Assembly (NCBI RefSeq): GCF_002994615.1
Contig: NZ_PVNK01000071.1
Coordinates: 1-47,800 of the forward strand
Reading direction: 5' to 3'
Origin: Enhygromyxa salina
GTDB lineage: Bacteria; Myxococcota_A; Polyangia; Nannocystales; Nannocystaceae
DNA: 47,800 nt
Part shown: positions 15,539-25,764 of the stretch, in pieces
How the letters are laid out: every line of letters begins with the position of its first letter
How positions within the stretch are numbered: the stretch's first letter is position 1
Made by a program: the position numbers and the translations under genes
Notes under the pieces: model-generated
Databases searched by the model: none
The model's input: the letters and a program-made list of their open reading frames with translations, nothing else
Told to the model about the DNA's origin: nothing

Positions 15539-15811
15539 TCAGCCAGCAGCGGATGCGTCGGGCGCCGCCGCGGCGAGCTGCTCGGCGACGATCCGAGCGA
15601 TGTCGCCAACGGTCCGAACCCCGCGCATCCGATCTTCCTCGATGCGGCGGCCCGTGAACTGTTGCAGCTTGGCCACGAGATCGAGGGCGTCGATGCTGTC
15701 GAGATCGAGATCCTCGAACACCGTCGACTCGGCGCGAATCTGTTGGGCATCGAGTTCGAACAGATCGGCGATGGTCGTGCTCACGTACGCGAGGATCTCG
15801 TCGTGGGTCAT
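15539..15811 (-). CDS. Acyl carrier protein (second of two)
   Basis: A 90-residue acyl carrier protein. The phosphopantetheine serine stands in DLDLDSIDALDLVAKLQQ, flanked by the usual acidic helix II. It starts MTHDEILAYVSTTIADLF. It would hold the growing polyene chain as a thioester. Its ATG overlaps the stop of the first ACP (ATGA at 15808-15811), and the ligase follows 14 bases later. Which of the two ACPs accepts the starter and which carries the elongating chain cannot be told from sequence. Confidence 0.92.
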   Translation of the reverse strand: MTHDEILAYVSTTIADLFELDAQQIRAESTVFEDLDLDSIDALDLVAKLQQFTGRRIEEDRMRGVRTVGDIARIVAEQLAAAAPDASAAG

Positions 15812-16104
15812 CCGGCCTTGGCCTTCTGGTCGAGGATGAAGGCCGCGAGGCTGCGGACGTTGTTGTAGACCTCGCGGTTCTGGTCGTCGTCCGACCCGGT
15901 CTTGACCCCGAAGCGCCGATGGATCGCCATCGCCAGCTCGAGGATGTCGATCGAGTCGAGACCCAAGCCGTCGCCGACGAGGGGCTCGGCGCTGTCGATG
16001 TCCTCGGGCGCAGTGTCCTCGAGCTTGAGTGCGTCGACGATCAACTGCTTGAGCTCGCGCTCGAGTTCGGTCTGAGAGTCGTTGGCGGCCGCTTCTCCGG
16101 ACAT
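15808..16104 (-). CDS. Acyl carrier protein (first of two)
   Basis: A 98-residue acyl carrier protein with GLGLDSIDILELAMAIHRRF containing the phosphopantetheine serine. It is more divergent from FabD-type ACPs than its neighbour and has a longer spacer (TGSDDDQNREVYNNV) before the last helix. ATG 16104 gives MSGEAAANDS and a normal length. A GTG at 16128 is in frame, but a GGAGG would touch it directly. It is the first gene of the pigment run, 63 bases after the DUF6918-like gene, and its leader holds an inverted repeat. Confidence 0.9.
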   Translation of the reverse strand: MSGEAAANDSQTELERELKQLIVDALKLEDTAPEDIDSAEPLVGDGLGLDSIDILELAMAIHRRFGVKTGSDDDQNREVYNNVRSLAAFILDQKAKAG

Positions 16105-16108
16105 GGCT

Positions 16109-16135
16109 GCGGAGGATGGTACGCACACCCTCCGC
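16109..16135 (-). promoter_or_regulatory. Inverted repeat in the leader of the pigment operon
   Basis: The arms gcggagg (16109-16115) and cctccgc (16129-16135) are exact reverse complements, separated by 13 bases, and lie 5 bases before the first ACP start codon at 16104. In the transcript the 5' arm carries GGAGG, so the hairpin could hide a ribosome-binding sequence. A regulatory role is inferred only. Confidence 0.4.
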
Positions 16136-16167
16136 GACCGTCCAGCAAGCGATCTGGACTCGCTTGG

Positions 16168-16632
16168 CTAACTCGGGTCCACCAAGTGAGGTTGAATCGT
16201 TTCGATCAGCCCGGGCAAGGCCGCCTCGACGTTCTCACGGGCATTGGGGCGCAGCTTCTGGTACGCGCGCCGGACCCCGGGACGGGCACCGTCGATCTTG
16301 CGATCTGTAACCCCGAGCAGGGCCTCGGCCGCGCGCGAGCGATCCTCGGCGACCCGCCGCGCGAACACATCCGCGACGGCCGCATCCGACGCTTCGGCCA
16401 CGCTCTCGTCGTAGATCGGCTGGAGTGATGCGGCGAAGTCGGGCAGCAGCTTGGTCACGACCTCGCGGATGAAGCCCGGCTTGACCCGGGTCACGACCGC
16501 GAACCCCGCCTTGACCGCTGCGCCGCCAAAGCCTCGCTTGCCCGCGACCTGGCGCTCGATCAGCGCGCAGCAGCCGTCGATGACGTGGGGCTTGACCTCG
16601 GGACGCGTGAGCTGATCGCACAAGCTGGTCAT
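16168..16632 (-). CDS. DUF6918-like protein
   Basis: A 154-residue soluble, helical protein. The N-terminal half (DQLTRPEVKPHVIDGCCALI, then ERQVAGKRGFGGAAVKAGFA and VKPGFIREVVTKLLPDFAASL) resembles, as far as I recall, the small DUF6918 family found mainly in actinobacteria and some deltaproteobacteria. No function is known to me. It is on the same strand as the pigment genes and ends 63 bases before the first ACP, so it could be the first gene of that transcript, but its product has no obvious role in pigment synthesis. It is divergent from the S9 peptidase gene, with about 100 bases between them for both promoters. Confidence 0.7.
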   Translation of the reverse strand: MTSLCDQLTRPEVKPHVIDGCCALIERQVAGKRGFGGAAVKAGFAVVTRVKPGFIREVVTKLLPDFAASLQPIYDESVAEASDAAVADVFARRVAEDRSRAAEALLGVTDRKIDGARPGVRRAYQKLRPNARENVEAALPGLIETIQPHLVDPS

Positions 16633-16733
16633 GCCCGGGCTGTACCTGCGCAGACGCGCGCCCGCAAGCCAGGCCAGACGCCCAGCGCGGGGAGGCCTGG
16701 ACGCTCGGGACCACGGTTGCGACCATCTGCGCC

Positions 16734-19193
<2,460 letters not shown>

Positions 19194-19209
19194 CGAGCAC
19201 ACGTCGACG

Positions 19210-21285
19210 GTGGTCAAGTACGTCCTCAAGAGCGCCTCGCCGCCCAAGCCGAAGTTCGACCTCACGCGCGAGCTCAACCCGCAGCAGCGCGCGGTCGTCG
19301 AGGCGCCCGCGGCCAAGATCCTGGTTTTGGCCGGGGCCGGGACCGGCAAGACCCGGACGCTGACCTACCGGGTCGCGCGGCTCGTCGCCGGGGGCTGCCC
19401 GCCCGAGCGCATCATGCTCGTGACCTTCACCAACCGGGCCGCGCGCGAGATGGTCAGCCGGGTCGAGAACCTGCTCGGGATCGACATGCGCCGGAGCGCG
19501 GCCGGGACCTTCCACCACGTCGGCAACCGGATCTTGCGCCGCCACGGCGAGGCCCTCGGGCTCGGCAGCGACTTTGGCATCCTCGATCCCGAGGACGCCC
19601 GCGACCTCATGACCTCGGTCATCCAGGAGCTCGGGATGCCGGTCCTGACGACCAAGCGCTTCCCCAACGCCAAGATCCTGATCAAGATCGCCTCGCAGGC
19701 GACGGGGATGCTGGCCACGGTCGGCTCGGTCGTCGAGCGCCGCTTCCTCAAGTTCCTCGACATGCTCGAGCCGATCAAGGAGGTCGTGGCCAACTTCGCC
19801 GAGCGCAAGCGCAGGCTCAACTGCGTCGACTTCGACGACCTCCTCGCGCTGTGGCTCGAGCTCCTGCGCAACCCCAAGCACCGCGAGATCGCCGAGCGCC
19901 TGCGCAGCGGCTGGCAGCACCTGCTCGTCGACGAGTACCAGGACATCAACGCCCTCCAGGGCGCGCTGATCGACGAGATGGCCCAGGTCCACCAGAGCCT
20001 GACCTGCGTCGGCGACGACGCCCAGTCGATCTACTCGTTTCGCGGGGCCGACTTCGCCCAGATCCACGACTTTCGCATTCGCCACCGCGACGCCCAGGTC
20101 CTGCCGCTGACGATCAACTATCGCTCGACGCCAGAGATCCTCGCCCTCGCCAACCGCTCGATCGCCGTCAACCGGCTCCAGCATCCCAAGCAGCTCCAGG
20201 CCGTGCGCCCGCCGGGCATGCTGCCCGCGCTGATCCCCCTGCGCGACACCATGCAGCAGGCCGAGCTCGTGGCCCAGCGCGTGCTCGAGCTCCACCACGA
20301 CCAGAACCTGCCCCTGCGCAAGATGGCGGTCCTGTACCGCAACCACGCCCACTCCCTCGAGCTTCAGGTCGAGCTCACCCGGCGCGGGATCCCCTTCGCC
20401 GTGCGCTCGGGCCTGCGCTTCTTCGAGCAGGCCCACATCAAGGACGTCGTCGCCTACCTGCGCGCGCGCGAGAACCCCCGCGACGCCCTCGCGTGGCTGC
20501 GCTTGCTCCGGCTGTGGCCCGGCGTCGGCAACCGCACCGCCGAGCGCGTCGCCGGGGTCCTGTCCGGCGAGCTCGACGCCCACGGCCAGCCAGACCAGCC
20601 AGACTTATCCGCCGCCGGCGCGGCGACCCAGGCGCCCGCGGGGGCGACCATCCCCGAGCTGCTCGCGCGCGAGGCCGAGCACGCCCGCGGGCGGGCCAAG
20701 GACGCCCTCGCCAAGCTCGCCGGGCTGTTCGAGAAGCTCAGCGACGGCGCCGAGCGCAGCCCCGGCCGCGCGATTCGCCTGATCGTCGCCGACCACTACC
20801 GCGACTACGCCGACCGCACCTTCACCAACGCCGACGCCCGCAAGGAAGACCTCGACAACCTCGCAACCTTTGCCGAGCGCTGGCCCGAGGCCGGCGAGTT
20901 CCTCAGCGAGCTCGCCCTGGTCCAGGGCATGACGGCCGAGAACGTCGTCGTTGGCGAGGAGCCCGACGACAAGCTGGTCCTATCGACGATCCACCAGGCC
21001 AAGGGCCTCGAGTGGCCGATCGTGTTCGTGCTGTGGCTGGCCGAGGGCCGGTTTCCAACCGCGCAGTCGCTGCGCAGCGCGAGCGAGCTCGAGGAGGAGC
21101 GGCGCCTGTTCTACGTCGCGGCCACCCGCGCCGCCGACGAGCTCTACATGCTCTATCCGACCATCGAGGAGGGCCGGGACGGCCCCTCCAAGCTCCTGCG
21201 CCCGAGCCGCTTCGTGGCCGAGATCGAGCACCAGCCCGCGGTCTTCGAGCGCTGGGAGATCGAGGAGGTCCCCCGCGATGACTGA
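19210..21285 (+). CDS. UvrD/PcrA/Rep-type ATP-dependent DNA helicase
   Basis: A 691-residue superfamily 1A 3'-5' DNA helicase. The motifs run in the right order: LNPQQRAVVEAP (Q motif), GAGTGKTRTL (Walker A, about residue 42), LVDEYQDIN (motif II), GDDAQSIYSFRGADF (motif III), INYRSTPEI (IV), STIHQAKGLEWPIVFV (V) and RRLFYVAATRA (VI). It would unwind DNA in repair or restart. The extended linker region near residues 455-480 is Ala/Pro-rich. The C-terminus ends soon after motif VI, so the Tudor-like tail of PcrA is missing or short. GTG 19210 gives VKYVLKSASPPKPKFDLTRE. The tandem-repeat array begins 35 bases after the stop. Confidence 0.92.
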   Translation: MVKYVLKSASPPKPKFDLTRELNPQQRAVVEAPAAKILVLAGAGTGKTRTLTYRVARLVAGGCPPERIMLVTFTNRAAREMVSRVENLLGIDMRRSAAGTFHHVGNRILRRHGEALGLGSDFGILDPEDARDLMTSVIQELGMPVLTTKRFPNAKILIKIASQATGMLATVGSVVERRFLKFLDMLEPIKEVVANFAERKRRLNCVDFDDLLALWLELLRNPKHREIAERLRSGWQHLLVDEYQDINALQGALIDEMAQVHQSLTCVGDDAQSIYSFRGADFAQIHDFRIRHRDAQVLPLTINYRSTPEILALANRSIAVNRLQHPKQLQAVRPPGMLPALIPLRDTMQQAELVAQRVLELHHDQNLPLRKMAVLYRNHAHSLELQVELTRRGIPFAVRSGLRFFEQAHIKDVVAYLRARENPRDALAWLRLLRLWPGVGNRTAERVAGVLSGELDAHGQPDQPDLSAAGAATQAPAGATIPELLAREAEHARGRAKDALAKLAGLFEKLSDGAERSPGRAIRLIVADHYRDYADRTFTNADARKEDLDNLATFAERWPEAGEFLSELALVQGMTAENVVVGEEPDDKLVLSTIHQAKGLEWPIVFVLWLAEGRFPTAQSLRSASELEEERRLFYVAATRAADELYMLYPTIEEGRDGPSKLLRPSRFVAEIEHQPAVFERWEIEEVPRDD

Positions 21286-21320
21286 CAGGCGAGCCCAACA
21301 CATGAGAGCGAACGACCGGC

Positions 21321-22080
21321 CGTGCGTGGCAAAGTCGAAAGTCCCCAGGGGGGTCTAAACACACGAGCCCCCTTCTAGGGGGCCACGGAGCCCATGGCGA
21401 AGCTCATACCAGCCCACCGAGAGAGGGAGCGCAGCGGCCGTGCGTGGCAAAGTCGAAGGTGCCCAGGGGGGTCTAAACACACGAGCCCCCTTCCAGGGGG
21501 CCACGGAGGCCATGGCGAAGCTCATACCAGCCCACCGAGAGAGGGAGCGCAGCGACCGAACGACCGGCCGCGCAGCGGCCGTGCGTGGCAAAGTCGAAGG
21601 TGCCCAGGGGGGTCAAAACACACGAGCCCCCTTCTAGGGGGCCACGGAGCCCATGGCGAAGCTCATACCAGCCCACCGAGAGAGGGAGCGCAGCGACCGA
21701 ACGACCGGCCGCGCAGCGGCCGTGCGTGGCAAAGTCGAAGGTGCCCAGGGGGGTCTAAACACACGAGCCCCCTTCTAGGGGGCCACGGAGCCCATGGCGA
21801 AGCTCATACCAGCCCACCGAGAGAGGGAGCGCAGCGACCGAACGACCGGCCGCGCAGCGGCCGTGCGTGGCAAAGTCTAAAGTCCCCAGGGGGGTCTAAA
21901 GTAGTGCCCAGGGGGGTCTAAAATAGCCCCCTTCTAGGGGGCCACGGAGGCCATGGCGAAGCTCATACCAGCCCACCGAGAGAGGGAGCGCAGCGACCGA
22001 ACGACCGGCCGCGCAGCGGCCGTGCGTGGCAAAGTCGAAAGTGCCCAGGGGGGTCTAAAATAGCCCCCAGGGGGGGTCAA
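21321..22080. repeat. Tandem array of about 141-bp units (five full, one partial)
   Basis: Units beginning cgtgcgtggcaaagtc start at 21321, 21439, 21580, 21721, 21862 and 22021. Unit lengths are 118, 141, 141, 141, 159 and a 60-base remnant. Units are nearly identical. The first lacks about 23 bases of the gaccgaacgaccggcc part, and the fifth has an extra copy of the gcccaggggggtctaaa block. Each full unit contains a perfect hairpin gccccc-ttcta-gggggc (for example 21367-21383), and several contain ggccgc-gca-gcggcc (for example 21566-21580). The recurring G6TCTAAA/G6TCAAA blocks look like terminal repeats of some IS21-family elements as I remember them. No transposase is present. Reading frames stay open because 141 is a multiple of three. 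Confidence 0.9.
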
Positions 22081-22150
22081 AAGAATTTGCGTGGGACGTG
22101 AGTTGGCGGCGCTACCATTCAGACTGGGAGCGCTCCCCTCCGCCCCGGAC
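22081..22150. other. Non-coding stretch between repeat array and nadE operator
   Basis: Seventy bases that follow the last partial repeat unit and precede the inverted repeat upstream of nadE. Compared with the repeats it is unique sequence. It probably holds the nadE promoter, but I cannot point to convincing -35 and -10 boxes. No open frame with coding-like composition is seen. Confidence 0.4.
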
Positions 22151-22171
22151 TTAGTGTAACCTAAACACTAA
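22151..22171. promoter_or_regulatory. Perfect 7-7-7 inverted repeat, candidate operator of nadE
   Basis: TTAGTGT, seven bases, then ACACTAA: two exact reverse-complement arms 45 bases before the nadE start codon. The AT-rich arms contrast with the G/C-rich surroundings. The size fits a dimeric helix-turn-helix repressor. NAD-synthesis genes are often controlled by NrtR-, NiaR- or NadQ-type repressors; which one, if any, binds here is unknown. Confidence 0.6.
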
Positions 22172-22216
22172 TGGAGCGCCGAGTCGGCCGACTCCAGGAG
22201 AAAGCGAGATCCCCCC

Positions 22217-23212
22217 ATGCCCGTCCTCGATCCCTCCGCGCTCGTCGAAGAGCGCGTATCCGCCATTCGCCGGTTTCACGACCAGGTCGGCACCAAGCGC
22301 GCCGAGCTCGATCTGAGCGGCGGCGTCGACTCGGCCGTGGTCCTCGGCTTGCTCGCGCGCGCGCTCGGCCCCGACAAGGTCACCACGGTCTACTCCTCGA
22401 TCCACTCGTCGGACGACTCGCGGGCCCGCGCGCGCGAGGCCGCCCACGCCTGCGGCGTGCCGCTGGTCGAGATCGACCTGAGCGAGAGCTTCGACCAGCT
22501 CATCGACGGGATGCGCGCCGCGCTGATCGCCGTGGGCCACGACGCCGACGAGATCGACGCCCGCGTTCGCAAGGATCCGACGATCCTCGGCTCGATCCGC
22601 TCCTGCGTTCGGGCCCCGGTCGGGCGCGGCTTCAACCGCCTCAGCGGCGGCGGCATCCGCCACGGGACCGGCAACGAGTGCGAGGATCGCTGGCTGCGCT
22701 TCTACCAAAAGGGCGGCGACGGCGAGGTCGACACCAACCCGATCGCCATGCTCGCCAAGGGCGAGGTCTACCAGCTCGCCAAGGCCCTCGAGATCCCGCG
22801 CTCGGTCATCGACGCCCTGCCCTCCCCCGATCTCCACGGCGTCGGTGAAGCCCACAGCGACGAGGCCGAGATCCGCGCGCTGAGCGGGGTCGACTGGACC
22901 TACAGCCGCATCGACTGGGACACCGGCGAGTACACCCGGGTCGGCACGATCGAGATCGCCTCGCGCTTCCTCGACCACCACCCCGAACTCCTGCGCGACG
23001 GCGAGCTGCCCGAGTCCGAGCTCGAGACCCTGGCCAAGGCCGCGACCCCGCTGTTCGGCCGCCGCCAGGCCGTGGTCGCGACCTTCTTGGAGTCCGCGCG
23101 CTCGCTCGAGCGGATGACCCGGCACAAGGCCAACCCCAACTGTCCCTCGCTCGGTGAGCGGGCCGAGCTCGTCCATCGCCACATCCTGACCAACGACCTG
23201 CCCACGGTCTGA
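22217..23212 (+). CDS. nadE: NAD synthase (ammonia-dependent type)
   Basis: A 331-residue N-type ATP pyrophosphatase. SGGVDSAVVLGLL at about residues 34-46 is the PP-loop, and RHGTGNECEDRWLRF with later DTNPIAMLAKGEVYQLA and LPSPDL match NAD synthases. It converts nicotinate adenine dinucleotide to NAD+ with ATP and ammonia. No glutaminase (CN-hydrolase) domain is present, so it should use free ammonia or a separate partner. It is somewhat longer at the C-terminus than the Bacillus enzyme. AGGAGAAAG lies about 14 bases before the ATG. The upstream inverted repeat suggests it is repressed by a NAD-responsive factor. It converges with the nitric oxide reductase gene across a strong hairpin. Confidence 0.9.
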   Translation: MPVLDPSALVEERVSAIRRFHDQVGTKRAELDLSGGVDSAVVLGLLARALGPDKVTTVYSSIHSSDDSRARAREAAHACGVPLVEIDLSESFDQLIDGMRAALIAVGHDADEIDARVRKDPTILGSIRSCVRAPVGRGFNRLSGGGIRHGTGNECEDRWLRFYQKGGDGEVDTNPIAMLAKGEVYQLAKALEIPRSVIDALPSPDLHGVGEAHSDEAEIRALSGVDWTYSRIDWDTGEYTRVGTIEIASRFLDHHPELLRDGELPESELETLAKAATPLFGRRQAVVATFLESARSLERMTRHKANPNCPSLGERAELVHRHILTNDLPTV

Positions 23213-23239
23213 GCTCGCGTCCGCAGCCGAGCTCTCAAA

Positions 23240-23281
23240 GCGCTCGCGCTGACCGCCGGGTTCGGCAGCCAGCGCGAGCGC
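23240..23281. terminator. Long hairpin between convergent nadE and NO-reductase genes
   Basis: Arms gcgctcgcgctg (23240-23251) and cagcgcgagcgc (23270-23281) are perfect 12-base reverse complements, and the loop contains a further gccg/cggc pair. It sits 27 bases after the nadE stop and 21 bases from the end of the opposite gene. There is no T-run, so if it terminates transcription it does so by stem strength, in both directions. Confidence 0.7.
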
Positions 23282-23302
23282 CACTCGTCGTGGACGGCGG
23301 TC

Positions 23303-25639
23303 CTACTCGGCGTCCGCTGCGTCGTTGGGCCTGCCGATCTTCAGGCCGAGCACGAACCAGCCGAGGGCGAGGATGCCGACCGCGAAGACCGTGTCGCCGA
23401 CGACTCGCAGCCAACGCAGCACCTCCATGTGGCTCGTCTGCATGAACTCGGCCGAGCGGGCGTACCACAGGCCGTGCTCGACGCTCGCCCAGGTCTGGAG
23501 GAGGCCGATCGGCAAGAGCGAGAGCAGGACCATCAACGCCAGGCCGATGTTGAGCGACCAGAACGCGACGGCCAGGGCCTTGGTGTTCCAGGGCCTCCGG
23601 GCCGCGAAGCCCTTGAGGCAAAACAGCATGAGCCCGATGCCGAGCATGCCGTAGACGCCGAACAGCGCCGTGTGTCCGTGCACGGGCGTCGTATTGAGGC
23701 CCTGCATGTAGTAGAGGGCAATCGGCGGGTTGATGAGGAAGCCGAACACACCCGCGCCGACGAGGTTCCAAAACGCGACCGCGACGAAGAAGTAGATCGG
23801 CCACTTGTAGGCGGCGATCCACGGCCGCGCCTTGGTGAGGCTCATGTTCTCGTAGGCCTCGAAGCCGATCAGCACCAGGGGCACGACCTCGAGGGCGCTG
23901 AAGGTCGCCCCGAGCGCGAGGACCGGCGTCGGCGTGCCCGTAAAGTAGAGGTGATGAAAGGTGCCGAGGATGCCGCCGGTGAGGAAGACGGTGCCCGAGA
24001 ACAGCACCGCAGCGGTCGCCGTCGTGGTCCGCAGCAAGCCCATCCGCGTGAACAAGAACGCGATCACCACCGTGGCGAAGACCTCGAAGAAGCCCTCGAC
24101 CCACAGGTGCACCACCCACCAGCGCCAGTACTCGGCGATCGCGAGGTTGGTCTGGCGGCCCCACATGATCCCGGCGCCGTAGAACAGGCCGATGGCCGCG
24201 GAGGCGATCAGGAACATGCCGAGCAAGCTCTTGTGCTCGCCAGGCTGGCGAAACGCCGGCCAGATCGCGCGCAGGACCAGGCCCAGCCACAAGAACAGAC
24301 CGACGAGCAGGAACAGCTGCCAAAAGCGGCCGAGATCGACGTACTCGTAGCCCTGGTGACCGAACCAGAAGTTGGCCTCGAGGCCCATCTGCTGGCGGGT
24401 GCCGTACCAGGTCCCGAACATCGAGCCGACGACGATGATCAGCAGGCACACGAACAAGAGGTTGACGCCGAGGCGCTGGCCCCTGGGCTCGAAGCCGGAG
24501 ACCGCCGGGGCGATGTACAGGCCCGTAGCGAGCCAGGCCGTCGCGATCCAGAAGATGCCGAGCTGCGTGTGCCAGGTCCGGGTCACGGCGTAGGGCAGCC
24601 ACTTTGCGAGCGGGATGCCATAGAAGGCCTCGCCCTCGACGCCATAGTGCGCGGTTACGGCCCCGAGCCCGACCTGCGCGACGAACAGCGCGGTGACGAC
24701 CCAAAAATACTTGAAGGTGGCGCGCATCGAGGGCGTGGGCGACAGCGAGAGCAAGGGGTCGCGAGCCGGAGGCTCGTGGGCATCGTCGCCCTCGCGGCCC
24801 CGCGCGGCGGCGTGATACCAGACGAGCCCGCCGATGCCCGCGATCAGCAACACCACGCTCAACAGCGACCAGACCACGATCGGGGCGCTCGGCTCGTTGT
24901 CGATGAGCGGCTCCGCGGGCCAGTTGTTGGTGTAGGTCGGGCGCTCGACGGTCCGGCCGAGGACGCCCTCGCCCGCCGGGGCGCCGGGGCGCTCGGTCGT
25001 GCAGGCCCACGCGGCCCAGAAAAAGAAGGTCTGGAGCTGCCGCTGGCGCTCGACGTCGCTGACCGTATTGGTTGCGATCGCATAGGCGTCGCGGAGCTCG
25101 GGCGGAGACATGCCGCCGTCAGCGAGGAATTGAAGGTCGGCCGGGAACTCCTGCGCGTCGCCGAAGATCGCCGTGTAGTAGCGTGAGAGGGCGTCGATCG
25201 CCCGGGCGCGCGCCTCGGACACGACGATCTGGTCGGCGTCCGGGTCGAAGGTGTTGGCCCGCAGCTCGCGCTCGAGCCGCTCTTCGAGCAGGTTTTGCTG
25301 ATCCGGCTCGAGCTCGGCGAAGGGCCGGCCGTAGCCCTCGCGGGCCCACTCGTGGAGCAAGAACAGACCCTCGCGGTGGAGCCAGTCGGCGGACCAGTCC
25401 GGGGCCACGTAGGCACCGTGTCCCCAGATACTGCCGAGCTGCTGACCGCCGGTCGACTGCCAGACGTTCTGGCCGTCCTTGATGTCCTGGCCGGTGAACA
25501 GGACCTCACCGTCGGTGGTGACGACCCGGTCCGGGACCGGCGGCGCCTGGCGGTAGATCTCGACGCCGTAGTAGCCGAGCACCGCAAACGATGCGACGAC
25601 GACCAGGATAAACCCCAACCACAGTCCTTTGTACTGCAT
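23303..25639 (-). CDS. norB: Quinol-dependent nitric oxide reductase (qNor)
   Basis: A 778-residue single-subunit NO reductase. The N-terminal part has one membrane helix and a periplasmic segment (WQSTGGQQLGSIWGHGAYVA, DWSADWLHREGLF), the fused cytochrome-c-like fold of qNor without a CxxCH haem site. Some twelve further helices follow with conserved histidines, for example RTWHTQLGIFW, VVHLWVEGFFEVFA, GTFHHLYFTG and HGHTALFGVYG, that ligate haem b and the haem b3/FeB centre. It reduces 2 NO to N2O with electrons from quinol, used for denitrification or detoxification; no other denitrification gene is visible here. The start at 25639 is fixed by AAGGAGGG six bases upstream. It is divergent from an Rrf2-type regulator, probably its repressor. 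Confidence 0.95.
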   Translation of the reverse strand: MQYKGLWLGFILVVVASFAVLGYYGVEIYRQAPPVPDRVVTTDGEVLFTGQDIKDGQNVWQSTGGQQLGSIWGHGAYVAPDWSADWLHREGLFLLHEWAREGYGRPFAELEPDQQNLLEERLERELRANTFDPDADQIVVSEARARAIDALSRYYTAIFGDAQEFPADLQFLADGGMSPPELRDAYAIATNTVSDVERQRQLQTFFFWAAWACTTERPGAPAGEGVLGRTVERPTYTNNWPAEPLIDNEPSAPIVVWSLLSVVLLIAGIGGLVWYHAAARGREGDDAHEPPARDPLLSLSPTPSMRATFKYFWVVTALFVAQVGLGAVTAHYGVEGEAFYGIPLAKWLPYAVTRTWHTQLGIFWIATAWLATGLYIAPAVSGFEPRGQRLGVNLLFVCLLIIVVGSMFGTWYGTRQQMGLEANFWFGHQGYEYVDLGRFWQLFLLVGLFLWLGLVLRAIWPAFRQPGEHKSLLGMFLIASAAIGLFYGAGIMWGRQTNLAIAEYWRWWVVHLWVEGFFEVFATVVIAFLFTRMGLLRTTTATAAVLFSGTVFLTGGILGTFHHLYFTGTPTPVLALGATFSALEVVPLVLIGFEAYENMSLTKARPWIAAYKWPIYFFVAVAFWNLVGAGVFGFLINPPIALYYMQGLNTTPVHGHTALFGVYGMLGIGLMLFCLKGFAARRPWNTKALAVAFWSLNIGLALMVLLSLLPIGLLQTWASVEHGLWYARSAEFMQTSHMEVLRWLRVVGDTVFAVGILALGWFVLGLKIGRPNDAADAE

Positions 25640-25764
25640 AAAACGCCCTCCTTCGGCCGCTAGGGCCCATTTGTGCGGCAGGCCTAATCCTGCATGTCCA
25701 CATGTACTATTGGAGGACCCTGGAAATGTCAACTCCGAGGTGTAGGATTTCGAAGGCGCAAGAG
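25640..25764. promoter_or_regulatory. Divergent promoter region of NO reductase and Rrf2 regulator
   Basis: A region of 125 bases, clearly less G/C-rich than the genes on both sides. It contains CATGT-cc-ACATG (25693-25704), a 5-base inverted repeat, and several other short AT-rich patches. Rrf2-family NO sensors such as NsrR bind AT-rich inverted repeats near qNor promoters, so this is the natural place for the operator. The exact site and the promoters are not certain. Confidence 0.5.

Noticed and set aside
21535..21570. Similarity of the reverse strand to the ColE1/pUC origin edge (ggtcgttcgg followed by ggtatgagct)
   Set aside because: Only short words agree and their spacing differs; no RNA I/RNA II structure or replication gene is present. 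Probably chance.
21394..21921. A 175-residue frame with 47-residue repeats across the tandem array, and opposite-strand frames
   Set aside because: The frame is open only because the unit length is 141 (a multiple of three); the first unit breaks the phase, and the residues are low-complexity. Treated as non-coding repeat DNA.
21321..22080. CRISPR array
   Set aside because: Units are 118-159 bases and nearly identical throughout, with no unique spacers and no cas genes nearby.
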